Source: Aradus depressus (taxonomy: Eukaryota; Arthropoda; Insecta; Hemiptera; Aradidae). From it: a DNA stretch of 64,000 nt. Shown here one piece after another: positions 10,446-21,452 of the stretch. Each line of letters begins with the position of its first letter. Position 1 is the first letter of the stretch. The stretch is from the NCBI GenBank assembly GCA_963662175.1, contig OY759215.1, forward strand, positions 16,977,079 to 17,041,078. Direction: 5' to 3'. The position numbers were made by a program, and so were the translations under genes. The notes under the pieces are model-generated. The model saw nothing but the letters and a program-made list of their open reading frames with translations, was not told the origin of the DNA and ran no database searches.

Positions 10446-10712
10446 GATATTTAGTTTTCACCGGATTTTCATGTTGTTTTGGCCCCCTGATTCTAAAAAT
10501 TAAAACAAAAACATTTCTGTCTGTGTGAGTGTCTGTGAACACGATAACGATTTGGTAAAAGGGACAGAGGGACCTGTTTCGATTAATTTGGCCGCATTAT
10601 CGGCCGAAGGGAGTTGGGATTAGAGAAAGGGTCTGACTCAAAAACCATAATAACTGCCGATGTAATGAAGTGACGAAATTTTGTATGAGGATTCAGAAGT
10701 CTAATTGTAAGT
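10446..10712 (+). repeat. Dispersed repeat R1, copy
   Basis: Contains ggattttcatgttg, gtgaacacgataacg, ataactgccgatgtaatgaa and gacgaaattttgtatgagga in R1 order, with the first segment reduced. Confidence 0.65.
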
Positions 10713-11960
10713 CAATTATTATTCAGAACAAATCAAAAAATAATTAAGTATAATTTTTTCAGTTTCAACCTCAGATTGTAGCATTAAGCCGACTTCTGCG
10801 AGAAGACGTGAGACAAGAAACAGACTACAGCAGGGAGCCCTCGAGACTGCCTCAAGTGTAAAGAACGGCTGACCGGAGCGCAGCCTGGTGAGGGAGCCGC
10901 TAGTCTCTGACTGGGTGTGTACCTCCTGGCTGGGCTGGGCTCCTGATACTGTCTCGTCAAAGCTGTGGCGCCGCTTCACTTTGTCGCCCCACGTCTTTGT
11001 ATCTGTCTCCGCCCGACAACATCTCCACATCCTTCAGGGTCATACTCTACTACTACCTTCATATCCTGGCTCATTTCATTTTTTTTAAATATATATTTTT
11101 TTCTTTGTAAAAAATGTACGTCTGACTGTTATGTTATCACTCTGGAGTAACGTGGCACAACGGAGCCAGCAGGACTCACGTTTCTCAAACTCCCTTACAA
11201 GGCTCCAAGCGGCGGTCCACTAAATTCTCATCAAGCCTTACGCCTCTGCTTACGGATGTGAAGCGCGGCAGGAGCGGAGCTCTTCACTGATGTTTTTGGT
11301 TGAATTATTTACATATTATTATAATATTAAAATAGTATAATATACAATTCCAAGTATTTTGCATTAGAAAATTTATCGGTATTGTGCATTTGTCATGTAG
11401 TTTATAATAATAATTATGTTTATAACAATAATTATTATTCACCAACTTAATCTACCATAGACATTTTAGCTATCAACATGCGTATCATCAGATATTGCCT
11501 CATTATTTTCATCATTGTTATGTATAGTTATTGGCCTAGACTCGTCACATTCAATAACATGAACATTATTTTCTTCATAATCTACAAATGAAATGATTGG
11601 TTTATGGCCAATAAAGTAAGAATCATAAATTTTAGACTCAATATTTTCTACGAATCTTGCACGTCAGCGTCTATAGTTGTGCGATCTTGTTGTAGTTAAC
11701 TTTCGATCATTAACCATTCTCAGTTTAAATGTGTCAAAAAGAAATTTAATCAATGGCTTAGCTCTCTCTTCTGCAAAATTACAATTGAAATCTCCAGCCA
11801 AAATCAAAGGTCATATTCAATGATTGAGGAGTCATATTTTCGATACAAAGCTCGCCAAGATTCATTCATCCCCCCCCCCCCCCTTCCGCCCACCCCCTCC
11901 TAAACCTTCCTCCCTTCCTAATGCCGGTTGGTGGAGTCGGGGAGGGGAGAGTGAAACTTT
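10713..11960. other. Unassigned stretch with a GC-richer segment near 10.8-11.3 kb
   Basis: Bases 10780-11060 and 11150-11290 are less AT-rich than their surroundings and carry overlapping short ORFs on both strands (for example 10719-11030 minus). No motif is recognised. A poly(C) run at 11871-11882 precedes a proline-rich chance ORF. Confidence 0.4.
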
Positions 11961-11961
11961 C

Positions 11962-12060
11962 GATCCCCCTTCCCTTCTGCTGTTTTCACTGAAAATTAGT
12001 AAGTGTCGTTCTTATTGGTTTTGAATTCACATATGAAATTGTATGTATACATTCATTACA
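11962..12060 (+). repeat. Left arm of a 99-bp inverted repeat (R1 sequence)
   Basis: Reverse-complements 12952-13050 with one visible mismatch in 99 bases. Both arms are R1 sequence (cttattggttttgaattcac). The arms bracket a hAT element and short tandem repeats. Confidence 0.88.
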
Positions 12061-12117
12061 ACATCACATGTAATGAATGTATACATTACAACATCACATG
12101 TAATGAATGTGTAGGTA
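12055..12117 (+). repeat. 30-bp tandem repeat in the loop of the inverted repeat
   Basis: The unit attacaacatcacatgtaat + gaatgtatac occurs twice and then partially. A further partial unit follows the hAT element at 12938-12967, so the hAT insertion interrupts the array. Confidence 0.7.
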
Positions 12118-12125
12118 CATTACAA

Positions 12126-12936
12126 CATATGTGGGCAACAACCGACCCGAATCCGGCCCGCGAGACCTTTTGAAAAACCCAATAAAAAAAAAAATATATT
12201 ACACTACTTACTCACACTCACTCCAAATTAGGAAGATCGAGTAGGATGGGGTTTGTCGCTTGCTCCTGCGGAATCAAGTGAGCGAGCAAGGCGAGTGAGG
12301 AAAAATTCATGTCATCGCGGGTTTGTTTATGGTCAATAAACTTGCAAATGGAGTTGATCGAGATTCAAGAAAACTCACTCCTAAAATCTAAACGTGGAAT
12401 TGTTCGATTTCTACAAAAAATATCTCGAAGAAGACCATTTTCCGCAGCTTAGAAAATTCGCAAGAAGACTGATTTGTGCGTTTGGCAGTACTTATAAATG
12501 CGAACAGTTCTTTTCAATGATGAAAGTTAATAAATCAAAACATCGTACAAGGCTCACTGAAGATAATTTGGAAAATTCTTTACGTCTTTGTATCAGTGGA
12601 ATTAATCCAAACATCAATGGATTAGTTTCCCAAATTCAAGCTCAAGTGTCTCATTGATTTCGGTGTCGCTACTTAACTTTCGTAGTTTGTAATAATTCCA
12701 AATTTCACGATTTAATTATAATATTGTACCTATTTTTTTTCATTTCATTTTGTTATTTTAATACATTGTATTATAATAACATTGTCTTATTATTTCGTGT
12801 CTGATATCTATCGCTAAAAATTATGAACACTACTTTAAAGTCCGACGTTATTTTATTTTGAACCATATATGCGGCCCGCGAACGTATTTGCACACTAAAG
12901 TTTGGCCCACAACATGTCAAAGGTTGCCCATACATG
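12126..12936 (+). mobile_element. hAT element, 811 bp, internally deleted
   Basis: Ends catatgtgggcaac and gttgcccatacatg form 14-bp TIRs with two mismatches. The flanks cattacaa (12118-12125 and 12937-12944) give the 8-bp duplication expected for hAT elements, although the host site is itself repetitive. A hAT C-terminal dimerisation fragment lies inside. Subterminal cggcccgcga recurs in both ends. Confidence 0.75.
12394..12657 (+). pseudogene. hAT transposase C-terminal dimerisation fragment
   Basis: The frame reads FPQLRKFARRLICAFGSTYK, then CEQFFSMMKVNKSKHRTRLT, then EDNLENSLRLCISG. This is the C-terminal end of hAT transposases of the kind related to GTF2IRD2-like and ZBED proteins; the CEQFFS and KSKHRTRL block is the conserved dimerisation core. 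The N-terminal zinc finger and RNase H-like catalytic region are missing, and the element is too short to hold them. The apparent start codon is internal to the ancestral gene. Confidence 0.8.
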
Positions 12937-12951
12937 CATTACAACATCTCA

Positions 12952-13050
12952 TGTAATGAATGTATACATACAATTTCATATGTGAATTCAAAACCAATAA
13001 GAACGACACTTACTAATTTTCAGTGAAAACAACAGAAGGGAAGGGGGATC
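12952..13050 (-). repeat. Right arm of the 99-bp inverted repeat (R1 sequence)
   Basis: Partner of 11962-12060. Beyond 13050 the R1 sequence continues rightwards, while left of 11962 the sequence does not mirror it for long, so the duplication boundary is near this point. Confidence 0.88.
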
Positions 13051-13480
13051 CGAGGGGGCTCAACTCCAAAACCCCAAAAACGGTCGATGTAATGAATGTA
13101 TCGACATGAAATTTCATATTTTAAGTCAAAACCCATTGAGGACATAACCTGGACATGAAAAAAAAAACCTTGTCTGTGTATCTCTGAATCTGTGAACACG
13201 ATAAGTACCGATAGAATGAATGAATCGACACGAAATTTCTTATGTGAATCCAGATCTCTCTAAAGACGACACCTACTGTTTTTCAGCGAAATCGACGAAA
13301 GGGAAGGAGATTAGGGGAGGCTTAACATAAAAACTAGAATTACTGCCAATAAAATGAATGTATCGACACGAAATTGTATATGTGTGAAGAAAAAACCAAT
13401 AACTGTAGATGTGAAGAATGTATCAACGTGAAATTTCATATTTAAAGTCAAAATCCTTTGAGGACATAACCTGTCAAATT
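13051..13480 (+). repeat. Dispersed repeat R1, several joined segments
   Basis: Three to four R1 segments follow one another, each with a form of aatgaatgtatcgacac(g)aaat and in part ttttcagcgaaatcgac. They look like head-to-tail partial copies. Confidence 0.6.
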
Positions 13481-14647
13481 TAAGCTCAGGGGATTATTTC
13501 TATGTTCCATAGATGTTAAGTTAAAATGACGGTGACTACAATGCCGGTCTGTTACTATATGGACAGTCCTTCGTCCCCGAACTATGAAAACTAGATTCGG
13601 GCCCCATCGATCATGTTTGTACTTATTTTCTGTGGAGCCACAGTGTATTGCAACAGAGAAAAAAGTGTTTATTAATATGAATGCCCATGTAAGTGTCTGA
13701 GTGTAGCGTCAGTTGATGTAAATGAAGAACGCCTTGAAGGTGGTATGTCACGACTTGTGTCCAGTGCAGCTGTCTGCTCTGAAGAAGGCAAGAAAGCATT
13801 CCTCCACTTCAGCTACTTCACTCTCTTCCCAGGCACCAGGTGGGAGGCACAAAACCTCTCATAACTGCCGTTGTAATAAATTTATCGGCACAAAATTCCA
13901 TACGTAAATTTAACCCTCTACCCGGAATATCGGTCATTATGACTGCAAAGGCGCACATTTGCACCGAAAGAGGCGCTCCCGTTCGCATCAGCAGGCTGGC
14001 TCTAAATGTCATCTTTAGTTAGGCTAGTGCAAGCGGCCAGGTATTATGACGGGTGTTCTGTCTGCACCATGATTCTCATAACCGTCAAAGTGACGGATGT
14101 TCCGGCTGGGACAATAATTAATTATTGCTCACCAGTTCCTTAAAAAAATTGTCGATATTTTTATTTACTCTTACAATCAAATTTTACTCTAATTTAGTTG
14201 AAGAAAATAATATATGCTTTTGCAAGCATTTAACTAGTTCCGATATTTTTTAGTATTTATTTATTTATTTACAGATGCAAAATGGATGCTAAACAATTCT
14301 CACAACGCACAAGGAATATTGTAAGCCTTGCATTGTCTCAGGTACATCAGGACGAAGAGACAGACTCAGAGGTGGACGATTCGTACGTTCTTGGAAATGT
14401 GAATATTATTATATATTTATAAGAAAATATTGATTCACTGCCTGAAGCTGAGGATTGTGAATTCCTTTTGGATGAAACCCCCTTACTGTCCTACAATTCT
14501 ACAGCCTTCAAATTCAGATCAAAACTTTTTTAGTTCACATTCATCAACTTCTCACCAGAAAGTGAATGATTCGTCTGACGATGAAGGCGGCGCCGTGGCA
14601 GACGAATTATAGAAAGTGACAATGAAGAATATGCGTATGATGCTTAA
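13481..14647. other. Unassigned stretch with a short R1 fragment
   Basis: A short R1 piece at 13865-13935 (taactgccgttgtaat) is recognisable. Around 14270-14640 a few short plus-strand segments look peptide-like (acidic and Ser-rich, DSSDDEGGAVADEL), as in the start of piggyBac-type transposases, but the evidence is too thin for a call. Confidence 0.35.
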
Positions 14648-14765
14648 TAATTTTCAGCAGAATTGGCCGATGGGAAGGGGAATCAGAGGGTGGCTCAACA
14701 TAAAAACCCAAATAACTCTCAATTTACTGAATTTATCGACACAAAATTTACTGAGGATTTATACT
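14648..14765 (+). repeat. Dispersed repeat R1, short copy
   Basis: Contains aattttcagcagaattggcc, aactctcaatttactgaat and tttatcgacacaaaattta, all R1 phrases. Confidence 0.6.
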
Positions 14766-14836
14766 GACCCTTAGGAGGGGGAGAAAAAAGTTAATTGAAC
14801 AGCTGGTAAACAAAACGGTGACTTAATTAGTATGCT

Positions 14837-15741
14837 GCTCTGCTGCCCTCAGCAGAGCCCTGACTTATGAAGATGCCAAACATTATCTACAACAATTCCT
14901 GAACGCAGTCAACTTATGGTGTTGCAAATGGCGCATAAAAATGAACTCCACTAAGTCAACAGTGGTAACTTTCACATATAAAAAAAATATACCAAATCCA
15001 ACCATCTTTCTTAATGACATGCAAATCCCTTGTGCAGAACGAGTAAGATACCTAGGACTAATATTTGACGCGAAGCTAACATGGTCCCATCATGTCCAGC
15101 ACCTAGTAGCGAAGACTCGCGGACGAATAACAAACTTGAAGTGTCTCCTCGACCACCGCTCACCCCTTGCTTTATCAGTAAAAAGACTGCTATATTTGGT
15201 GCTGATACGTCCGATCTGGCAGTACGCTTGTGGCCTATGGGGTTCAGCTGCTAAAAGCCACATAACCAGGATACAAACCACTCAAAATCGCGTCATGAGA
15301 CTCATCACCGATGCACCGTGGTATGTTCGCAACACAGTTCTACATGCTGATCTTGAAATACCGGAAGTAGCGGAGGTCCTCAAAGAATCCTACATCCGAA
15401 TGCAGACAGCAATGGCCCACCACCCAAATCCACTGGTCCGGGAAATTGCTGAACACCCACCACCTTTACCACTGGAACGCAGACTTAAAAAGAAGCGACC
15501 GCATGATTTTCTTCTCATCAATTAATCAAAAGACAATTTTTTTTTTTTTTTCTCATATTATGTTCATTTTATCTACTTTAAAAGTTACTTGTTTAGGGCA
15601 ATTAATGAATTGTACCTTAGTTCATATCTCATGTTAATTAGGCCATTGGCCTAGGTATTATTGTTATAGACAGCCCAACTATAATATTCATGTATAGAAT
15701 AATAAAGTTTACAATAATTTAAAAAAATAAATAATAAAAAA
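14837..15741 (+). mobile_element. Jockey-like LINE, 5'-truncated 3' end with 13-bp target duplication
   Basis: The insertion is delimited by taattagtatgct at 14824-14836 and 15742-15754. It holds the last part of an RT reading frame, a 3' UTR with a T run at 15538-15551 and an AATAAA-rich A/T tail. 5' truncation and a long TSD are the signature of target-primed reverse transcription. The right copy of the duplication directly abuts a SINE-A head. Confidence 0.9.
14839..15525 (+). pseudogene. C-terminal part of a Jockey-clade reverse transcriptase
   Basis: The open frame continues upstream of the first ATG to 14839 without a stop. It reads LWCCKWRIKMNSTKSTVVTF (start of the thumb), RYLGLIFDAKLTWSHHV (the conserved LGL.D..LTW motif), QYACGLWGSAAKSH, and NRVMRLITDAPWYVRNTVLH, then ends in TAA after KKKRPHDFLLIN. 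This order is diagnostic for ORF2 of Jockey-like LINEs downstream of the YADD box. EN, fingers and palm, including YADD, were lost by 5' truncation. The remaining 229 codons have no stop, so the insertion is fairly young. In full elements the product copies the element's RNA into chromosomal DNA. Confidence 0.88.
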
Positions 15742-15754
15742 TAATTAGTATGCT

Positions 15755-16085
15755 AGAGGGCACCGGTAGCTCAGTGGTATGCATGCTTGCTTACTGAGCT
15801 CAAGAACACGGGTTCGAAACCCGGCCGAGGTTTCTAGTTTATTTTATCTGGGACAATAAATAAACTTAAGCACGCCGTCCTTCGAATGGGACGTTGAGCG
15901 ATGGTCCCGACCCTATATGATGTCAGGTACTCGTTAGAGACTATTCACCTTAGATGAATAAAAATTTAGGGTAGGCAAAGGACATTCATAGTAGAGTCGA
16001 GCTCATGTCCAACAGAATGAAAAGCGCGCTCTGGTAGTAGGCTCTTGTAGTTAAAGCCCGGGCATGAATCATAATAACTAATTAG
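15755..16085 (+). repeat. SINE-A, near full-length, with clear pol III boxes
   Basis: The best-preserved plus-strand head: box A tagctcagtgg at 15768-15778 and box B ggttcgaaacc at 15811-15821. The tail is of the cataataactaatta type. Sequence close to taattagt lies on both sides, which may be the degraded target duplication. The head begins one base after the LINE's right TSD. Confidence 0.88.
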
Positions 16086-16129
16086 TGATAAATAATTCTA
16101 ATAATTGCCAATGTAATCTAATCGATTCA

Positions 16130-16340
16130 TTCAGTGATTTATGTCCGACTTTAACTATGAGGTCATACTGCGTACGATCGCTCTGGTGGACATTAGCCCA
16201 ACACTACAGTGAGAATAATAAATAAATTTTGTCTCCCTGGGTTTTGTTATTTAAGGGTCTTTAAAGAGTAGGTACTTGACATCGTACATGCTCGGAATCA
16301 TCGCGTTACGTCCCATCCAAAGGACGGCTTGCTCAAGATC
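16130..16340 (-). repeat. SINE-A, diverged copy lacking the head
   Basis: Shows tgatttatgtccgacttta, cgctctggtggacatta, ttgacatcgtacatgctcgg and tcccatccaaaggacggc in SINE-A order on the minus strand. The tRNA part is missing and an insertion lies near 16215. Confidence 0.7.
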
Positions 16341-17191
16341 ATGTAAATTATATGTAAATTCAAAATCTCATAAGGACGACACCTATTAATTTTACTCAAA
16401 TGAAAAAAATGAAATGTAAGTGCCGATGTATTGACACCTTTATAATGAGAATTGAAACAATTTTTAACCAAAAACGGCAGTACAAATTCGGTCTTTCAGT
16501 TCATCTAGTTGTTAGACGATCCAGTTGCAATACAAAAGCCAATAAGTTGCTAATGTTATCATAGCTGATGATAAGGAGAGAAGCAAAGTTCCAAACAGAA
16601 GGGAGTGACTCACTGATTAGTGTTTCTCAGTCCGAATATCGAACTGCATGATGACTGAACACTAAACATTGTATGTTTACTGAACATTGTACAGTAGCCA
16701 CTGAGCACTGTACTGTAGCTAGGGTCCGACCACTGTACACTAATGTAGTACAGGGACCGTCAGTCTGTCCTTCCAAGAACTAGGTGTGTCCCACTCACAC
16801 AACCCCTATCTTTTCAGTCGGGTTTGGGACATTCCACTGTGCGGGTCAGGTACACAAAATATCTTGTTTCCTTTCAATTTCGTACGTGTTGTGTGTTTTC
16901 GTTGAAATAAACTTAAGTGTTCCGTTATATTATTGTTTTGTTGTTTTTGTGATTTTTTGTCAACATATTGTTAGTGTTCCGTTTTTTTTTTTTTCTCTTG
17001 TTTCAATCAATGTGTTTTGGGAAAAACAACCATTATCATGACCTACAACAAGATTAAGTCAACACTAAGGACTATAAAACAGGCAAGTGCATAGTTTCAA
17101 GTACATTTAGTTTAGAACCTGACTACTATTTATAATTCAACCTATAACATAGAATAAGAATACATATAGGCGGAAATTTTATTACTATTAT
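16341..17191. other. Unassigned stretch with an R1 fragment
   Basis: 16345-16440 carries R1 phrases (ataaggacgacacctatta). The rest, including repeats of the type actgaacattgta near 16650-16740, is not recognised. The 85-codon ORF at 16784-17041 is T-rich and unlikely to be real. Confidence 0.4.
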
Positions 17192-17290
17192 TACAGTAAA
17201 ACCCCTTTCCAAAGGACAGTCACGGGACCAAGAAAATTGTCCGTTGTAGGGGGGGTGTCCGTTTAGAAGGGTTTAAAAAAAAAATTCATT
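17192..17290 (+). mobile_element. Solo left end of a Tigger/pogo-like element
   Basis: cagtaaaacccctttccaaa at 17194 is preceded by TA-rich DNA and followed by aggacagtc and a second gtccg motif with a G run. This layout matches the ends of pogo-type elements. No matching right end with ggttttactg was found downstream, although ttgtccgcgtctgttgcgag at 17925-17944 may be subterminal sequence. Confidence 0.45.
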
Positions 17291-17376
17291 ATATGTATTC
17301 AGGTACATATACACAACGTTTATTTACTTTTATGTTTAATACTACATATATAGGTAACGAACAATAGATAATTAGA

Positions 17377-17725
17377 GGGTTAGGTTAGGTTTTATGACTC
17401 ATGCCCGGGCTTTAACTACGAGGTCATATCGCCTACTACCAGAGCGCTCTTTCGTCACTCTGGTGGACATGAGCCCGACTCTACTGTGGGAGTCCTAAAT
17501 TTTGCCGACCCTAAATTTTTATTCACGTAGGGTAGAGGGGTCTTTAAAGAGTACCTGACATCGTACAGGCTCGGGACCATCGCTTAACGTCCCATCCGAA
17601 GGACGGCGTGTTTAAGTTTATTTTACCTCCCAGATAAAATAAACTAAGGGCCTCGGTCGGGTTACGAACCCACGATCTTGAGCTCAGAAGTCAAGCACGC
17701 ATACCACTGAGCTACCGGCGCCCTC
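17377..17725 (-). repeat. SINE-A, full-length, perfect 13-bp target duplication
   Basis: Flanked by atagataattaga at 17364-17376 and 17726-17738, identical on both sides. On the minus strand it has the full head, body and a tail of aacctaaccta type. This is the reference copy for the family in the window and probably a recent insertion. Confidence 0.95.
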
Positions 17726-17738
17726 ATAGATAATTAGA

Positions 17739-18344
17739 TAAAACAGACATAATAATAGTTATTATAGATTTTAAGTTAATAAACCAAACAGTAGATAAGT
17801 ACAGCCTGTTTCACAAACAGCAAATTCGAATAATAAAAAGCAATAAAAAATACATTTTTCAAATGAATTGTTTTGTAAGTGTATGCATAGGAGAGGTAAA
17901 TTTATCTCCTCATTACGAAAAAATTGTTGTCCGCGTCTGTTGCGAGGGGGGTAAAAATATATTTTTTCTTATACTTCGGGCCGGGACATCTTGATTCCAA
18001 ATATGAAAAAAAAAAATTTGCTTAATCGTAAGGGGTAAAAGTGTTTCACTTTACTTGACGTCAATAATTTACTTATCCACGGTATGTTTTGTTAGTCTTT
18101 GGCGCGGTCCGGATATCTTAGGTTATCTTAGTTCTAGAATCTTTTATTAAGAACAGATTACAAACAAATATTTATCCCTATGATCATTGTCTTAGCAACG
18201 TCCTTGGTCCATCACCGTAGCGATTCATGAAAACTATTAATTTTTTTTTTCACAAATTTTTCATTGCATAAAATGTTGGAATGGTGAATCATGCGTGTTA
18301 TCACCAGGGAGTACAAATGAAGTAAACAGAAAGTTAGATTGTTA
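17739..18344. other. Unassigned AT-rich stretch
   Basis: No gene or complete element seen. Possible subterminal Tigger sequence near 17920-17950. Confidence 0.4.
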
Positions 18345-18520
18345 CGGACGACACTTATTGTTTTTCAGCCAAATCGACCAAAGGAAAGGGGGGATTTGGG
18401 GGAGGATTATCATAAAACCCTAATCAACGGATCAAACGGGGCTCAACTCAGAAACTCCAATAACTGCAGATGTAATGAATTTATCTACACAAAATTTAGT
18501 ATTAGGATTTAGGAGCCCCT
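18345..18520 (+). repeat. Dispersed repeat R1, copy
   Basis: Begins with gacgacacttattgttttt, continues with cagccaaatcgaccaaagg, and later aactgcagatgtaatgaa and tttatctacacaaaattta. Confidence 0.65.
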
Positions 18521-18544
18521 AAGTAAGTCGTTAGCGTACTAATG

Positions 18545-19200
18545 CATTCTTGGCAAGTAAATTCGGCCGGTGGACGACTTTTTTATACATTGTGCATATT
18601 GCAATTGTGCAAAAATACGAGATCGAGTTCTCAATGCAATTTCACTTTTCAAGATTTCCTGAACACTTTCGTATGTGTGTATGTGATTACAATTTTGTGA
18701 ATACGTTAACTCAGAAACGAGTGTGGCTATGACCCTGAAAATTTGAAATGAAGGTGTCACAAATTGTCTTAATCAAAAATATCTTCGAAAAAAATTTGTA
18801 GATAAAATTAAAATGCACATTATATACTATTTTTCGAAGGATGCCCAGTTTGCGATGCATGCAGAAAACTGTCAAAAAATGTTGTTCGAAACCCATTTTC
18901 AACCCCCAATGCAAAAGGAGGGGTGTTATAAGTTTGAAGCCTATGTCTGTGTGTGGCATCGCAGCTTTAATACGGCTGAACCGATTTCAAAGCGGTTTTT
19001 TCGTTTCAAAAGCTGGCATTTTCGAGATGGTTCTTGGCCATGTTTGGTGGATATCGGGTATGCCGTCTCCAAGATATTCAGGTTTTATCAGAACCTGTGT
19101 AGGGATCTCGGCCTCTATTACAGCTAGAGACTTGGAGTTTGAGCTCATATGTTTATTATGCACAAGCCACTCCCCCCTAACCCTTCAAAATTTATAAAAA
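18545..19200. other. Probable old repeat, unclassified
   Basis: The segment with acggctgaaccgatttcaaa and agcggttttttcgtttcaaa has the wording of dispersed insect repeats, but no second copy lies in this window. The overlapping ORFs here (18813-19127, 18841-19197) show no protein motif. Confidence 0.35.
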
Positions 19201-19734
19201 TATTTATAATAATTTTCTTTACAATTAAAAATTGTATCTAGTGTATTTATTAGTATAATTTTTATACGTTATAGAAATAGATTTTTACAATGTATTTCAG
19301 GTTAAAAACGAATTAGAGCGAACCTAACAGTATATACCCACTCGTACACTACATTTTTCAGGAATTCCACATTCGATTCTTACCAAAAGCCCAGTTATTA
19401 TGCATACTTTCCCCGGTCTCCGGTACGTACCTGGGTCTGCTATCTCACAACAAACACAAATACCTTTACCTGAGGACCAACCGGAAAAATAACTTTCTAT
19501 CCCATCGGGACAATGTTAGAGCATGACATAGCAGGTAGGGCAAGCATTCTGCATTCAAGGAAATGCTTTGCAGACTTGGGCAACTTTGAAGGAAATATTG
19601 CCATTGCTGGGAAGGCTTAAGAGTTTTATTTTATTATTTTTTAAACGTTTTTCTGTTGCCACCTATTATATTGAAATTTTCAGAATTTAGTCGAAGGGTA
19701 AAATGAAATTATTATTTCCCCTAAATTAGGTACC

Positions 19735-20375
19735 GTTTAGTTGTATCCGATTATACGTCAGAAATCAGTTTTATCTGGTCTGACACCCATAATGGCTGGG
19801 GTCCCTCATGAAAGTATCCTCGGACCTATCCTGTATACACTATACACTGCTGATATCCCAACCCTCCCTAGAGTCATTCTCAATTCCTACGCTGATGACA
19901 CAACCAACCTTGCTCCAGACCCTGATCCCAATAACGCGTTCCTAAGCCAGCAAGAGCATTTAGATGAGATCTCCAGATGGCTATCTCATCTACCTTCACT
20001 TTACTCTTTGAAGGCAAAACTATCCACCTGTATCTATGGACAACGCTCCTCCAACAACGTACGGTTTTATTTAGACAGCAGACTAACGTGGAATCCCCAC
20101 TCAACACTCAAACGACAAGAACTCAACAGATGATATGGTTTTTTAAGACGACTACTCGGATCAAAGTCAAAACTATCTGTTGAGAACAAACTTACAATTT
20201 ACAAAACAATCATTATGGGGCTCAGCCAAGAGTTCCAACATTAACAGAATACAATCTCTTCAGTCAAAAGTCCTACAACAAATTGTCAATGCTCCAACAA
20301 AGTCTTACACAAAGACCTCACCATTCCTAATGTACAAAACTTAATCCAACTCCGCTTCAAAAAAGGTCATTCTGA
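19735..20375 (+). pseudogene. Degenerate Jockey-like RT fragment with YADD box
   Basis: Frame 19741-20133 reads AGVPHESILGPILYTLYTAD, which corresponds to the palm motif GVPQGS.L.P.L, and SYADDT, the catalytic YADD box. The sequence then jumps to DSRLTWNP, showing an internal deletion. After a frameshift it continues to 20375 with KSKLSVENKLTIYKTI and KDLTIPNVQN. QG is changed to HE in the palm motif and several stops follow, so it is dead. The LL-KSKLS..NKLTIY block also occurs at 30690-31012, so both belong to one LINE family. Confidence 0.8.
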
Positions 20376-20599
20376 GTTGTCATTGTAACGCGGAAACGAC
20401 AAAACAAATGAAAACCCCGAAACGTCATCCACTTATTTTGTATAGGTCAATAGAGTGGTCTACATGCACGTTATTCAAGCGAAAATCGGCGCGTAATTAG
20501 GACTCAAATATTTCGTAAAAGGTGCATTTTTTGCCGGATAAGATATGTTTAAGCTACTATATTACTGGATGTAACTACGACAGGAAGATGAACGTTGTA

Positions 20600-21452
20600 T
20601 AATGTTAAATCATTTTATATAACATTATGTATAATGTTAAATCTGTTGAGTAGATCTTTAATTTAGTGTAGTTTGCTCCAAATAATTTTATTTAACATTA
20701 TGTATAATGTTAAATCTGTTGAGTAGATCTTTAATTTAGTGTAGTCTGCTCCAAATAATTTTATACAACATTATGTATAGGTAATGTTAAATCTGTTGAG
20801 TAGATCTTTAATTTAGTGTAGTCTGCTCCAAATAATTGTATTTAACATTATGTATAGGTAATGTTAAATCTGTTGAGTAGATCTTTAATTTAGTGTAGTC
20901 TGCTCCAAATAATTTTATACAACATTATGTATAGGTAATGTTAAATATGTTGAGTAGATCTTTAATTTAGTGTAGTCTGCTCCAAATAATTTTATACAAC
21001 ATTATGTATAGGTAATGTTAAATCTGTTGAGTAGATCTTTAATTTAGTGTAGTCTGCTCCAAATAATTTTGTACAACATTATGTATAGGTAATGTTAAAT
21101 CTGTTGAGTAGATCTTTAATTTAGTGTAGTCTGCTCCAAATAATTTTGTACAACATTATGTATAGGTAATGTTAAATCTGTTGAGTAGATCTTTAATTTA
21201 GTGTAGTCTGCTCCAAATAATTTTGTACAACATTATGTATAGGTAATGTTAAATCTGTTGAGTAGATCTTTAATTTAGTGTAGTCTGCTCCAAATAATTT
21301 TATACAACATTATGTATAGGTAATGTTAAATCTGTTGAGTAGATCTTTAATTTAGTGTAGTCTGCTCCAAATAATTGTATTTAACATTATGTATAGGTAA
21401 TGTTAAATCTGTTGAGTAGATCTTTAATTTAGTATAGTCTGCTCCAAATAAT
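20600..21452 (+). repeat. 77-bp minisatellite, about eleven units
   Basis: The phrase gttgagtagatctttaattt starts at 20645, 20718, 20795, 20872, 20949, 21026, 21103, 21180, 21257, 21334 and 21411, giving one 73-bp step and then 77-bp steps. Each unit carries the inverted repeat AACATTA...TAATGTT. The first two units have spacer TGTA; later ones have TGTATAGG, which accounts for the 4-bp longer period. Units are highly similar, so the array was homogenised recently. No coding frame. Confidence 0.95.

Noticed and set aside
10719..11150. Overlapping ORFs of 60-103 codons in the GC-richer segment
   Set aside because: Three overlapping frames on both strands, no motif and no splice or promoter evidence; kept only as an unassigned stretch.
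15755..15830. tRNA-like sequences at this and other SINE heads
   Set aside because: The pol III boxes are real, but the heads do not form a complete tRNA cloverleaf and continue into a shared SINE body, so they are not tRNA genes.
20600..21452. Regular repeats with palindromes, considered as a CRISPR array
   Set aside because: Units are fully tandem with no unique spacers, and the surrounding DNA is eukaryotic.
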